NCBI GenBank assembly: GCA_014607495.2
Contig: CP053169.1
Coordinates: forward strand, 2,728,001 to 2,792,000
Source of the DNA: Carposina sasakii
Lineage: Eukaryota; Arthropoda; Insecta; Lepidoptera; Carposinidae
Direction: 5' to 3'
Length of the DNA: 64,000 bases
The notes beneath the pieces were generated by a model. It did no database searches. It was given only the letters and a program-made list of their open reading frames with translations, and was not told the DNA's origin. This document shows positions 20,043 through 32,274 of this stretch, one piece after another. Position 1 is the first letter of the stretch. Each line of letters begins with the position of its first letter. A program made the translations under genes and the position numbers.

Positions 20043-20285
20043 TGGTCAGAAGTGGCACCATGTGGTTCTATCGGCCCTTGGTGCTAAGTAAGGGATAAAG
20101 GCGTGATTATATGCATGTATGTATCTCTTTCCATGCTTGGGAGGAATACGGGCATTCTCTCAGGCTTGACACTGATCACTTACATCTGCCCCCACTGAAC
20201 TACCAAATGTGGCTGTGAGATCTCCTTTATGATTCTACAGTTCTAACTATCCCATTTCAGGAACAAAGCCGTGTTTATCTTAGAT
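20043..20285 (+). repeat. Family K 3' end followed by a family E copy
   Basis: 20043-20110 matches the last 70 bp of family K. 20130-20285 matches family E but lacks its middle. Confidence 0.55.
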
Positions 20286-20324
20286 GAATATAAATAATTA
20301 AAGAGTTGGTTAGTTTAAGTATAC

Positions 20325-20590
20325 TCATCATCATCATTAGCCTATGGCAGTCCACTGCTGGACGTAGGCCTCCCCCAGGGCACGCCACATGACTGCCATG
20401 GGGGGTATTTGCCGATAGTCACCACGCTGGGCAGGCGGGTTGATAACCGCAGTTTGCATTTTGGACTATGTTGTCAACACGGGAGGCGCTGCTGCCCACC
20501 TCCCGGAAACCCTTAATCGCCTCGTACGATACCCACGGGCAGACATGGGGTGCTACGAATTCTACTCTGCCGGCACCACGCGGCTAAACT
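20325..20590 (+). repeat. Family A repeat, longest copy
   Basis: Starts at an ATC triplet run, then CAGTCCACTGCTGGACGTAG, CACGCTGGGCAGGCGGG, GACTATGTTGTCAACACGGG, AATCGCCTCGTACGATACCC and ends CACCACGCGGCTAAAC. It is the best reference copy in the window (about 265 bp). Confidence 0.75.
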
Positions 20591-21029
20591 ATAGTATAGT
20601 TATTCCAGCCTAAATACAAATTCTTCGAATCCACCTGTATGTATTTTATGATTTTAGTGTATCCATCTAACTCGACTGCTACTAATTAAGGATCCATCTT
20701 ATCTTAATGAAGCAGTCGTTTTAAAATGAAGCACCTATTCAGAATAAACCGCTTCTTCGAGTATTTTCTCGAGAGGGCACATTAAGGGTTGCTTTATTTG
20801 TAAATGTTTTTAAATGTTGCAAATTAAAGTTCAAAGAAATTATTCCTTTTGTAAATTTCTTTCTATTGATTGTTATGTTTTGTGTACAATAAAGAATATG
20901 AAGAATAAGAAGAAATTAGCTATGGAAAAATACGTAGTACGATATGATTACATTAAATATAAAAAAGGTTGTATTCTAATGATCGTTTTATGAGTGGCTT
21001 CCATTAAAAAGTACACACAGATCATATAC
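20591..21029. other. Non-coding stretch, nothing recognised
   Basis: No coding frame or repeat identified. Confidence 0.35.
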
Positions 21030-21240
21030 ATCACGATACGACAGTCCACTGCTGGACGTCACCAGGGCACGCCGCAAGGCTTCTGATATAGGAGAGTTTT
21101 TGCCTATAGACACCATGCTGGGCAGATGGGTTGGTGACCGCATTGTGACTTTCGGATCTGTCCACCTGCTGGCAACCCTAAATCGCCCCTTACGATACCC
21201 ACAGGCAGACATGAGGTTTACCGAAATTGTGGCAGAGATC
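21030..21240 (+). repeat. Family A repeat, diverged copy
   Basis: CAGTCCACTGCTGGACGTCA, a degraded middle, and TACGATACCCACAGGCAGAC in the family order. Confidence 0.6.
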
Positions 21241-21324
21241 ATGTTCATTTTTGATACCTACGAGTACATAGTACATGGTAAAATATATGCAAAGTCTTAA
21301 GCGATGATATTTGTGATTTGTATT

Positions 21325-21415
21325 TAGTTTATGTTGGCAACATAGTCCAAAATACAAACTGCGATCAGCAACCCCCCTGCCCAGCGTGGTGACTATAGGC
21401 TGATGATGATGATTC
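21325..21415 (-). repeat. Family A repeat fragment, minus
   Basis: AACATAGTCCAAAATACAAA, CCTGCCCAGCGTGGTGACTA, then a GATGATGATGAT end. Confidence 0.6.
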
Positions 21416-22124
21416 AGTTTGTAGACCAAAATTACCTCACCTTCGACGGAAAGGCATATTCCTCTAATATACAGCACCTGTGGAAGTCTTTTTGATTTAG
21501 GTGTGTAATATACCGGTTAAACCTGACCCTTTTCAAAACTTATGCTTATCTTTATAAGTTCTTATAAAAATACCTTTTGTTTTAGGAACCTGTAAGGTGC
21601 GATAGGCATATTCGCGTTAACGATTTCTAAATAGTATTGTTATTGGAAGAGCGATCTGTAAACTTAAATACTTTAAACCCTTTTTTTTAAAGCTGGTAAA
21701 ATCGAGTAAAGAAGTTATGAGGCCATAGAAAAAACTACAAAAAAATGTGAGGGTCTCCCGAAAGAAACTTTGTATGATTTGTAATTTTTTCAGAAGCCAT
21801 ATAATTTAGGGTCACGGTGGGGACCCCAGAAGAAGAGCCAAAGCGCAAGGGCGCAAGCATAACAAACCTTTTCTCGAAGCGTTTGGAACCATGGACAAAG
21901 AAAAATAGTACAATATTGTTTGGACCGGTGTTTTTAATATAATATGTCTCTCAGAGACAACAAATTAATTATTATTTATCATTACAACACTGAAACTGAA
22001 TATTTGTTTATGAACAAGTTATCATAATATTTCTTACTTAGGGTACTTAATACTCACAATATTGTATTTCACGAATTGTATTTCGTGGTATTTTTCTTTT
22101 ACAAATGTAAACAAATAATGTATT
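21416..22124. other. Non-coding stretch, nothing recognised
   Basis: AT-rich, no coding frame, no repeat match seen. Confidence 0.35.
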
Positions 22125-22260
22125 TTTATTCTACTGCGCCAGAAGGACGGTTATGTTTTTCGAGTGTATGTATAAAGCCTTGACGACTTGTCGCATTTGA
22201 GCTTGAGAGGTTTCATTAAATTTGTATTAATCGCGAGACTGGGTCACAAACCAACGCTAA
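22125..22260 (+). repeat. Family G repeat
   Basis: Carries CTGCGCCAGAAGGACGGTTATG, GAGTGTATGTATAAAGCC and CATTTGAGCTTGAGAGGTT, which also occur at 45665-45830, in the opposite orientation to 15483 and 19265. Confidence 0.6.
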
Positions 22261-22329
22261 CACTAGAGACCATACATGACAAACAAGTAAATAAATAAAA
22301 AATGCCCGAAAAATTTCAATCTTCAGCAT

Positions 22330-22590
22330 ACTTCGCGAGTGAAAAAAAAAGTAAAATACTACAGCTGCTTCTCTTCCCGGACATACTGTACAAGTCAGTA
22401 GAGGTCAGTAGACAAGAGGGTCTTGGTGTTTTGTAGGCGATGGGCTGACCACATGTCACTACTAACCAAACTTGTACATCTCAACTATACCTTCAAAATC
22501 AGAAGTGGCACCATGTGGTTCTGTCGCCCCTTGGTGCTCTGCCTACCCCGTAAGGGATAAAGGCGTGATTGTATGTATGGTATGTAAATT
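22330..22590 (+). repeat. Family K repeat
   Basis: Near full-length copy of the repeat described at 16296-16535, with a short duplication of GTCAGTAGA near 22402. Confidence 0.7.
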
Positions 22591-22908
22591 TCAATCGTTT
22601 CCCTGCAATTTTTTTGGCATAAACTTACTTTATTTTATGTATAGAGTACGTACCTCTCATAAACGAAAACGAAAAAACATCCTGTATACGTAAAGTTTAA
22701 TTTATTACAGTTGAGTAGCTTGCAAAATTAAAATCACAAACTAAGATAAATTTGTCTTGAGGAAACTATTACGCAGTTCTTGCGGGCTTAATGTGCAAAA
22801 AACGTCATTACTCCGACTTGGCAAATGTCTTGGCAAAAAGGCTAAACTGCTGAGGAGCTAAGTCTAGGATGGGGCTAGAGTTGCCTTTTGGATTTTAATA
22901 CCTATATA

Positions 22909-23295
22909 CAGAGTGTTTTTTCGTAGCCACCGTTTACGAAGCGTACGTATTCTATACATGAAATAAAGTAAGTTTATGCATAAAAAATTGCTGGTAAACG
23001 GTTTTAATTATTTTGTAAAAAAAAAATTATTGACATGATCGCGCAAAATGTAAGGCGTTCAGTGTTTGTGTTAGTATTCTTATAGGCAGTTTTAAATTTT
23101 AAATCCTGAAAAATGTTTGTTTCATGCGTCTACGTGCATTTATGCAAAAAATCTGCTATAAAAATGCTATCTAAAACTCAACTTTCATATTTTGGAATCC
23201 AGACACTTGCCAGGTATGCTTCCATGGAGGAAAATGTTCTCGATAATGAGGAGATTCCGTAGTATTCGGGAATGTTGACGACCAAAAACATCCTG
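22909..23295. mobile_element. MITE of the CAGGRTG family, copy 1
   Basis: 387 bp, CAGAGTG...CATCCTG, flanked by TA (22907-22908, 23296-23297). The body is shared with 23452-23828, 40545-40915, 43081-43464 and 43510-43892: ACGTATTCTATACATGAAAT near one end and GAGGAGATTCCGTAGT near the other. TA duplications suggest a Tc1/mariner-type mobiliser. No coding frame. Confidence 0.75.
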
Positions 23296-23297
23296 TA

Positions 23298-23451
23298 TAT
23301 AAGGTCTACCAAAAAGTACTGATAATCTTTTGACACGAAACTAGGTAGGTAAAAAGAAACAACTTTCATTAGGAGACCAACTCTGAAATAGTGAAAAAAA
23401 AAATCAGTTGTTCCATACATTTCAGTGCAGTACTTTTTGGTAGACCTTATA
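23298..23451. mobile_element. Family I small TIR element
   Basis: TIRs AAGGTCTACCAAAAAGTACT and AGTACTTTTTGGTAGACCTT bound about 150 bp. It fills exactly the gap between two direct copies of the CAGGRTG MITE. Confidence 0.7.
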
Positions 23452-23828
23452 CAGGATGTTTTTTTGTGGCCACCTTTAACGAAGGGTACGTATTCTATAC
23501 ATGAAATAAAGTAAGTTTATGCCAAAAAAAAATGCTGGGAAAAATTAAAAAAAAAAATAAAAAAATTCCTTGATCGTGCGAAATTTATAGTGTCTAGTGT
23601 TTATGTTAGTTTTTTTTATAGACAGATATTAATTATTTTTCGTGAAAAAATCCTGCTACGCGCGTCTATGTGCATTTATGCAGAAAAACGCAGTCTATTT
23701 ACTCAACTTTGGACCCTAATATTTTGGAAACCAGACACTTCCCAGGTATGCTTCCATGGAAAAAAATGATCGTGATGATGAGGAGATTCCGTAGTTTTCG
23801 GGAACGTTGACGACCAAAAATCACCCTG
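23452..23828. mobile_element. MITE of the CAGGRTG family, copy 2
   Basis: 377 bp, CAGGATG...CACCCTG with flanking TA, in the same orientation as copy 1 and clearly homologous throughout. Confidence 0.75.
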
Positions 23829-23831
23829 TAT

Positions 23832-23960
23832 ATTGCTCTCTAGCTAGTAACTTATCAGTGATCGTTAACGTCTGACCCCGCTAATCTAACGTTTCCTTCA
23901 TGATCTTGCAGCTCTGGTCCCATTTTGGGAGCACAGCCGTATAAATATGTATGTATGTAT
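23832..23960 (+). repeat. Family E repeat fragment
   Basis: Contains the family blocks CTAGTAACTTATCAGTGATC, CTGACCCCGCTA and TTGCAGCTCTGG, ending near a TATGTATGTATG run. Confidence 0.55.
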
Positions 23961-25599
23961 ATGTATATATATATTGGTCTCGATAAGATTAATACTCAAA
24001 TTATACCTACATATCCCTATAAAATTTATTGAAATATCTCAATTATTCAATCAGTTTCTTGACACTACATCTAAATTTTAAATTAGTTAGTAGGTAGATG
24101 ACTACAATCAGTTATTCTCAAAGCTCGCCAGATGGGGCCCGCTTTACATCGGCGCTGACCCACAAACTTTCAATTGACCAATTGTACTGTTCCAATCAAA
24201 TGGTTTAATAGCCTTCGGTACTAGGTTATTTCGCCACAATGAGGGAGAATCATTTTGTAGATCATAAAGTAAATTAATTGTTTTAGTACACTATTATATG
24301 CATAATTCTTCTATTCATTATGAACTGGAATGGGTGGGATTAAAAAACTTTACCTCTAAGCTAGATTTTTCATTTTTACAGCAGTTCAGGCGGACGGAAA
24401 AGAGGGGATATTTAGTAGTTATTTATAGATTAACTAAACTTTCTTTGGTTTTGAGCGTAATTTAGTCGAGCTTTAAACTTAGTATAATAACGACTTATTT
24501 TTTATTAAACCGCCAGTTTCATTTTGTGTTTTAGTTTGGTTTATTGTTATCCCAATCAATATTATAAATGCGAAAGTAAGTTTGATTGTTTGTTACCTCT
24601 CCAGGCTTTAATTACTTATGTCTTTATGAAATTTTGCATACATTGTATACAATTTATTGTCCTTTTTAAGCACAAGTCAATTTAGTATGAAATAATCTAA
24701 AAAATACAAAAGAAACAAAACGTAATACAGGGCACAGATAGGTCCCTTGCCTTGTCACTATTAACACAGAAAAAACGCTCTGGAAGGAGCTAATTCCCAT
24801 AATTTTCTTGTTCGCAGGTAATTCAATAGCGGCTAAGGTAACCTACCGGCTGCGTCAGTTTCTGTAGCAGTTGGTAAAGACATTTTGATTTACATAAAAG
24901 ACAATATGGATATAATAAAGCGATAAAAATAGATAAGATAAAAACGAGTTTCCTTACATAATAGGATCTGGATTGTAATCACGACTGATCTTCGAATATG
25001 ATGACTTATGATTACGATCACCGACAACTAACAAAGTAATATTCTTTTCAATCAAATCGACGCGACATCGAAACATTTGCTTACATGGAACGCTTTCATT
25101 CTAGTGCGTTCTTGTTACCCGATGAAGTCTAGCCTGGAGCCGTTAGCTACGGTATAGAACGTCAATACAAAACGATGTAGCACTATCTACACACCCTGGT
25201 AAATACCATAGATAGTTAAAACAAAATTAATTAAACAAGTCTGTGGCTGTTCTAACTCTATTTTACTTTGTACAATCTTAAACTTGCATAAAAAATACAT
25301 TGTCCATATTTTCCAAGTCTAAAAAGGATTTTCCACCGTAGCTTTGTAGCGAAGGGAGCCTCCTTGGCGTCTCGAGGAGTGCAACTAATGAACCCCGACA
25401 CAAGGACACTTGTTCTCAAGGGTCGCGACGTATGGACCGTTTCTCTATGTGGCTCGGTTGCTAATAGGTTTTTATTGGGACAGGTGCTAGGCAACTGCTT
25501 TGTGGGTGCAGTCATCAATATAAAATTTGTACGGTCGCTTTAATGAAGACATGTTAAGGCTAATTCACGGTAAAAATATGTATGTCAATTACATCATAT
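23961..25599. other. Non-coding stretch, nothing recognised
   Basis: About 1.6 kb without a supportable gene. A minus-strand open frame at 25258-25518 has no recognisable domain. No repeat was matched within the window. Confidence 0.35.
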
Positions 25600-25830
25600 C
25601 GGTTTCTTTAGAGTCCACTGCTGGGCGCGGCGTGGGCCTCCCCCAGGGCACGCCACAAGGCTACTGCCATAAGGGGCTTTTTCCCATAGTCAGCACGCAA
25701 CCGCAGTGTGATTTTTGGACTATGTCGTCAACCCGGTAGGCGCCTGCTCATCTCCCGGAAACCTTTAGGTAATCGCCTCTTATGATACACACGGCCAGAC
25801 GTGTGGTAGTGAAAATTGAAATTCATTCCA
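25600..25830 (+). repeat. Family A repeat
   Basis: GGGCCTCCCCCAGGGCACGC, CTACTGCCATAAGGGGC and the GACTATGTCGTCAACCCGG block, with small deletions relative to 20325-20590. Confidence 0.65.
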
Positions 25831-26353
25831 CTCTGCTAACTAAATCTAAAAATGAGAATTCACTTTAAGCCTTTCGCAAAAATTTTCTAGCCCTCATGGC
25901 GTCTAATAAATCTTTTATATACGGACCCAATATATTACCATGAAAATATATGGCCTTTGTTTATTTTGTACGATCAGGTTGTTTATCCTTATCTATTAGC
26001 ATTATTGTTCTTCGTTGTGGGATGTGCTAATATTCCTCTGATTCATGCTAAGTTTAATTCTATCAAAAATACACTGTGATCTTTTTTAAACAAAATGTTT
26101 TAGCATTCCAGATTAAGCACTTTATATTTACCTATAATAACTTTGTTCAATATAAATGTAGTTGTTATATCTCATAAGTAAATAATTATGTATAAAGTAC
26201 GGATGCGGATAACAAAGAATTCCGTTCAATGACACCACCTCATTTATCTCTGTCACTCGTACGCGCTGTAACGCTGTGACCATCGCGTGACAAAGATGGC
26301 AATACTAAGGGGTCGTTGAATGGAATACTTCGTAATCTGCACCCATAGTTTTG
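25831..26353. other. Non-coding stretch, nothing recognised
   Basis: No coding frame or repeat identified. Confidence 0.35.
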
Positions 26354-26520
26354 TCTCATTTTGTGTCTTCTTCTTCGAGAGGTTAGTATTTTTGATGAAA
26401 AAGTTTAATTAGAAAGTTATAGAAAACAAAATCTCTGAAGCATAATGTTATGCGTAACATCTCCTTCATCACCTTTTCATCAAAAATACTAACCTCTCTC
26501 GAAGAAGACACAAAATGAGA
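26354..26520. mobile_element. Palindromic MITE, 167 bp
   Basis: Ends TCTCATTTTGTGTCTTCTTC and GAAGAAGACACAAAATGAGA are perfect inverted repeats for 20 bp and continue, slightly imperfect, through GAGAGGTTAGTATTTTTGATGAAAA. No coding content and no clear target duplication. Confidence 0.75.
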
Positions 26521-28374
26521 AGTAGAAAATATAATTTCCTAATTAGGAACATAACTTTCATATACCTGAAAGAAACTCATTAATATTGAAAGATTAATTC
26601 AATTAACGGGCGAATATTTATTACGCCCGCACCTTTTCTATTCAGAAATAACTGAGGGATTGTGAAAAGCAAATAAATTAGCGAAAGACAGATAAAGTGC
26701 TTTGCGTGACCTTTCGGATTTTCGTCTCACTCACTTCTCTGGAAATAGATAAGGACATTGCGGTCAACATGGATAAACCTTCGTAATCTATATAAAACTA
26801 GTGGCTACCCACGACTTTGTCTGCGTAAATTTTAGAATTCGTTATTTCCTGTTCCCGTGAAAATTTCGGAAAATTAGTACTTAGTGAACCCACACGTCAC
26901 CAAAGAGAGCCATCGTCCAAATATTACGTTCCTAGCTTCAGTAGTTTAGCCTCGGTGTCGATGAATAAGTTAGAACGTGTTGCTTTATTTAAGAATTTCC
27001 TCAAAGGAAAAGAGTGCGAAGTGCCAAATAACAATGTTCACAAGGAGCCTAAAATGCTCTGTAAGTAGGTTTACTCTAAATTAATGGTCATTAGAAATGA
27101 AACTAGGACTTAATACAGTCGCAGTTACGCATGGGTGTGTAAATTGCACACTTCTGCCCACAAGCTCTTTGTGAGTAATGGGCGTGCCTATATGAATCAA
27201 TAAGTATGTAGGGTAATGTACCCAATTATGGAGTTTTATAGACCGCTCGTACTTTTCTAATATTGAAAACTGACTTTAGGTAAGTACCTACCTATGTGAA
27301 ATAATACTAAAAATAAAGTTTAAAAAAGAATGAATAAATTTTAATATTTGGCAATTTTATAATAAGAAAATTAACTTAACATTTACAAGTACAGAAAGGG
27401 TGGAAATTTCTATAACTTAAGATTGCGTGTATATTTTTCTTTACCTCTATTTCTACGCCAGGGATGTCTTCGTAATGCCTGCTACGAGCTTGAACCAACT
27501 ACTGTGCTACAATATTTCTATCGATGTTTCTTATACCTACCTCACTTTTGCTGTTCCAATCTGCTGTTAATACTATCATTCTTTCTATCTGGAATCCAAG
27601 TTCACTTGATTTATATTATATTAAAAATAAAATTTTAGAGAAAGGTCAGGTCAAGAGTACCCTAAACCGACGAGCGTGCATGAAGATATCGCGTATCATG
27701 ATAAGACTGTAGCAAGTGGAGATCCGTGATCTTTGCCTATCCCTTGATTTTATGTAGGTACCTATTTTATGTAAATAAAACAAAATGGTGGATGAACAGC
27801 TGATGTTTCGCCTAGGGTGTATCTAGTAGATATATGTAGTATCATCATGTAGCTATATGAGTTCAACATCACGGCTCCACATTGACGCAATTTTCCTTTC
27901 AATTCTCATTTCTCACCTCACTGGAATGAAATGACATTTACATCTCAAAACACAAACATACCTAGACAGCCGCCAACAACATTGTATACATTCAAGCGAT
28001 CTAAACACGAACATGTAAGAGTCAAAATTCGACACTCACGCATTGCAAAATTGCTTTGCCAACTGCAATTAGTATGTTGGTTACATTCCCACTCACGAAC
28101 GGTCGTCCTGTAAACAATTTTAATCTGTAGACGATAAAGTTTAAATTAGATAGGTGGAAACGAATATTTAACGCCTTATTTACTGGTATACAGGTGCTTG
28201 TGATATTGTATCTAAAACTACACATATTTTAAAACTACTTAACATATTATGTTGAAAAAATCACTGAGGCTACATCATTAAGTTGTAAAGACTAGAGTGG
28301 AAATCAAAAAAATATCCATGACCACAAAATCGAGAAAACAATCAATATATCATGCAATGTTATATTATAAAACA
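26521..28374. other. Non-coding stretch with a possible degraded family F piece
   Basis: At 26805-26960, CTAGTGGCTACCCACGACTT resembles the head of family F (compare 28375), but the rest is diverged. Open frames at 27423-27712 and 27931-28113 are short, without domains, and not supported. Confidence 0.35.
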
Positions 28375-28705
28375 AGTGGACGCCCGCGACTCCGTCCGCG
28401 TGGACTACAGAACAAACAAAATATCGAAATTATCCGGGATAAAATCATTTTCCAGGGATAAAAAGTAGCCTATATGTTAAGTGGGACCTGTCACAATATA
28501 TTCCTGAAAACTGCATCGAAATCGGTTAAGCCGTTTCTGAGATTAGCGTGCACAAACGCACAGACAAACAGACAAACCGACAAACATTCCAAAAATTTTT
28601 GTTTTGGGTTCTATTGCGTGGATAAAGGTCTCCTATAATATTTTTTCTTATATATCTTCCATATTCAGACAGCGATCCGCCACATTTTTATTATATGTAT
28701 AGATT
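28375..28705 (+). repeat. Family F repeat, near full length
   Basis: Starts AGTGGACGCCCGCGACTCCG, has GAAAATCGGTTAAGCCGTTT-type sequence in the middle and ends in a TATATGTATAGAT motif. Fragments occur at 2236 (minus), 33716 and 56065. This repeat type is very common in moths and butterflies. I do not know its class. Confidence 0.65.
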
Positions 28706-29009
28706 ACCGACCCTAGTCAATGTTAAAAAAAATAGAAAATGCTAAACGTATCGTTACAAAATGTTTAAAACATTGCTTAAACAGAAATATGCATAAAAAC
28801 ACGACACGCCTCAAGAGCTGCCAAAACAAATTGGTCATACATATTCAGAGGCACTCTCTGAGAATATTAATCCACTTGAAAAATAATCAAAATAATAGCG
28901 AAGGACAAACAAACAAGGAAAGGATAGCTAAATAGATGGTTCTAAATGATTACTGGAGTGCTTTCCATTTTGAGATGAAAAAAGTCTGATATTCACAGCC
29001 ATTTTGCTA
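28706..29009. other. Non-coding stretch
   Basis: Contains a 71-codon open frame (28720-28935) that is Asn/Lys-rich with no domain. I do not support it as a gene. Confidence 0.3.
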
Positions 29010-29340
29010 GAATACATCAGCTGCATCTCCTTCCGTGCATGTCGTAAGAGTCGAAAGGAATATAGGAGCGTTCTCACAGTCGATGAGCTAGCAACTGTCA
29101 CTGATTTTTAACACTCTGGATATCAGATATCGATCGTATCGTACGATATAGTATCGTCTCTATACAAAATTCAACATGCCGGCTATATTTATAATATTTT
29201 GACAGGCTAAATTTCGATAAATCGGTTTATCATATCGTGATTCGCAGGTCATGCTACTTTTGCTGATCTCGCTATGCCAAACATGACTGTAGGGTCTCAT
29301 TTGCGATATTACAGGATTAAATTTAAAACATTAATAACCT
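29010..29340 (+). repeat. Family E repeat with an internal insertion
   Basis: The left part ends near 29115 (CTAGCAACTGTCACTGA), and the right part resumes at about 29250 (GTCATGCTAC). The roughly 135 bp between is rich in CGAT/ATCG and is absent from other copies. Confidence 0.55.
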
Positions 29341-29799
29341 CCCAGGATAAGATAGCTAAAATCATAACCAATAACGTTTGCTCTACGAGTTTTTATCATA
29401 ACTCAATACATTAGATTAAAAATGATTTTCCAAGCTTTTATTGTATTGTCGTGACATTTGTAAGTCTATGTTCCAAAGTATACGAAAAGGTTGACGCGTG
29501 CGATCGCGCGCACACCTGTGTTATGTACAGACTATTATTACTAGACTAATATTCAGAGGTAATATTAAATTGATATTTATTTTTGTATGTAAGTAAAATG
29601 TGACAAATTATTAAAACTCGTAGAACAATTAATGTTGTTGTTTATGATGGTAGCTACCTAGTAGCTTGCGAGGTTATTGATGTTTTAAAATTAATCCTGT
29701 ATATACGTGCTCTAGTCTAAGGTCTAATCTAAGCTGTACTTTTTAAGTTTTTGTTTTTGAAAAGGATTTTAATTTAACTCAAGGGGGTATGTCAACCCC
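29341..29799. other. Non-coding stretch, nothing recognised
   Basis: No coding frame or repeat identified. Confidence 0.35.
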
Positions 29800-29895
29800 A
29801 TTATATAGATAGATAGATAAAATTCTTTATTGTACTACAGCAAAAAACACATGTACAAGGGCAAGCTTAATGCCTTGCAAGGCATTCTCTACCTT
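29800..29895 (-). repeat. LINE 3' tail fragment (family H)
   Basis: On the minus strand GGTAGAGAATGCCTTGCAAGG, GCATTAAG and CAATAAAG precede a (TATC)n tail. The same tail follows the LINE C-terminus at 57280-57350 and occurs at 40970-41040. Confidence 0.6.
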
Positions 29896-30044
29896 TTTTT
29901 AAAGGGATAAATAATTATATTACTATTTTTTACTGCTGTAAGACTGATTTGTGATAATTGTAATAATTGTACAAATTTCAAAGGTTCTGAATTTCAGCAG
30001 AAAATCAAAACATTTATAATAATAGTGTGGTGTCGTCGGACACC

Positions 30045-30450
30045 AGATAGGAACGAAGTTCCTTCGGCTAATGTAGAATCGACACAATTTGCAATATCAT
30101 AATTAAATAAATTATATGAAAATAAACGTGGCTACTCACGAGTAAAATGTATCTATAATGTGAGTATTCGCCACGTGCTTGTCCATGAATTCATGAGTAT
30201 ATATGCATTGGCGGGGTGGAGTAGTAATAGAGAGAGAAGGGATGAGAGAACGAAAAGAAAGAGGGAGAAAGAGAAAGGTATTATACACTACTCGCTTGTG
30301 TATACGACTGTCGCGCCTGCGCGCGTCTCATTTAACGGTTTTATTCCACGCACTTTTTCTTACGGTTTTACTATCACATTTTTTTCAGTTCGGTCGCGCA
30401 GCAAAATCCCTATCTCCTCCAAGCCTGCCGTAAGGAACTTCGTTCCAATA
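30045..30450. repeat. Possible TIR element, about 400 bp
   Basis: GGAACGAAGTTCCTTCGGC on the left and the inverted GCCGTAAGGAACTTCGTTCC on the right differ by one inserted base. Inside are a hairpin (30127-30177, CGTGGC...GCCACG) and a purine run of GAGA/AAAG at 30225-30280. Coding is unlikely. Confidence 0.4.
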
Positions 30451-31939
30451 ATTGATACAGTTAACGGCATTCACAGGTTAAAACCCTTACATAAAACATG
30501 TATAAAGTATTGGAAAAAGGGTCAAGTTAATTATCACCTCGATACTGTCCATACAGACGGACGGACGGACGGATAATCCGATGTAAATAAACACCTCCGG
30601 CGGGCTGCCGGGCCGGCGTGGCTTCGACGGATATTGAAATGAATTTGGGTCATGTTGTGGGGTGACCATTAAATGTTGGTGAATATAGAGTTTTAATAAA
30701 TATAAGCTTGTTATTAATATAATATATGCATGAGTATCCTTTTATACTTTAATGTATTTGGTTTGATTTGGAAACATTTCCCATTGCATTCGTTACCGGT
30801 GGCTAGACATCACATGAGCAGTTTTAAAGATATATGTAGTTCTAGATACGATGTCACAAGCACCCTATCTGTCAGTAAATATTGTATTTGTGCCCGAAAA
30901 TTTGCACATTTTTGCCTTACCTCTTTGGGTTTGACATTTTACATTCTTGGTCGCCTTGGCCGAAATACCGTCAGAGATCTTCATGTACAAAGATTAAATA
31001 TTGGTTGAGTTAATAAAGCGTGAAGTGGTAACAAACAAACTTACTTTCACATTCAAAATATTAGTTGGGAATTTTATAAAATAAACTACCTGCTACCTAC
31101 GTTTAGTTTTGCGTGAACTAATCCTCACTAATTAAGAAAAATGACGTTATTTGAAAATAAAAATACCAAGGATTGTATTGTTACCAAAATTGTTTTTATG
31201 AAGGTATATCGTTTTAACTAATATAGCTCAAGTCATTAGAAACAAAGTAAGTTCTAAGCTGAAACTTAATATCTTTATTATGAGACGCGAGTTTCGATTT
31301 ATTATCTTATTGTCAAACTACATGTGTTTTATCTTTTATTTTACAAATTTTTATCTTTGCCATCTTGCACGTGTTAATTTTTTTTATTGTTTATTTATTT
31401 TTATGTCTTCCGAAATTCACGGTATCACAGAGTCCGAGTATATAGTACTTTAGGAGGCATTGGGCCGTAACCAAGATGTAAAGGCCTTATTAAGAGAACT
31501 TTAATATGATACACATATGGCAGATAGCATCACCGATGTCACATTATATTTAATTGTTATTATTGTTGTGTTTAGTGAATATTTATTTTTTTAACTTTTA
31601 TTCTATAAGATAAATTGATTGGCGGAGCGGTTAATTTTATATACTTACATTATTTTAATGTTTAATTAGATAATGGTAAAACAGCAAGTATTTTTTGTTT
31701 TTATTCTACAAAATAATATAAACTCATAGTCACTTTACAGGTTGCAACATCAATTTATTAAGCGAAATATTGTGTTAAGTTTTGTCGTGAAAAGCAAATT
31801 CTATCTTTTCTTTTCTTATTGAATCTCTCTTTTAGAGTGCTGAGATTCGGATGAGTATTTTTCTTGTATCCTTTTTACACGACATGTTTATAGGATTCGA
31901 TTTTTTTGTCGATAAATGCTAATGTCATAAAAATTGACT
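30451..31939. other. Non-coding stretch
   Basis: Has a (GGAC)n run near 30557 and a 92-codon open frame (30730-31008) without any domain. Nothing further can be supported. Confidence 0.35.
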
Positions 31940-32090
31940 ACCTACGATCTCGGGCGAGCTCTGGCAATAAGCTAGCAACTTGTCACTGATCATTTACATC
32001 TGGCCCTGTCGATATGTTTTTGTGGCTGTGGGATCTCCATTTCGATCCTGCTGTTTTGGCTACCTCGTTTTGGGAGCACAGCTGTAAATG
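31940..32090 (+). repeat. Family E repeat
   Basis: AAGCTAGCAACTTGTCACTG, ATCTGGCCCTGTC and the GATCCTGCTGTTTTGGCTAC block in family order. Confidence 0.6.
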
Positions 32091-32274
32091 ATGGATTTAT
32101 AATTTTCTTAATGTTCAGTGGATTAGAGAAAACATAGAGGTGCTTCCAACTTTTTTGCATTGAATGTTCCTAATATAAAACTAACCTAAAAATTACGAAG
32201 CTCTGATAGCTTTTTCTTATAACTGATGACTCACGTCAATTGCATTTGCAGCTAAATTGGATCCGCACATTATG

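Noticed and set aside
23178..23420. 80-codon minus-strand frame
   Set aside because: Spans the boundary between two MITEs; no domain, a chance frame.
25258..25518. 86-codon minus-strand frame with SRPLRTSVLVSGF-like sequence
   Set aside because: No recognised family and no conserved repeats in the window to support it; next to a family A repeat.
30160..30576. 138-codon plus-strand frame
   Set aside because: Crosses the purine-rich run and the inverted motif; composition follows the DNA repeats, so coding is unlikely.
30730..31008. 92-codon frame with Cys-rich stretch
   Set aside because: No family recognised, no promoter or conservation evidence visible, so kept as non-coding.
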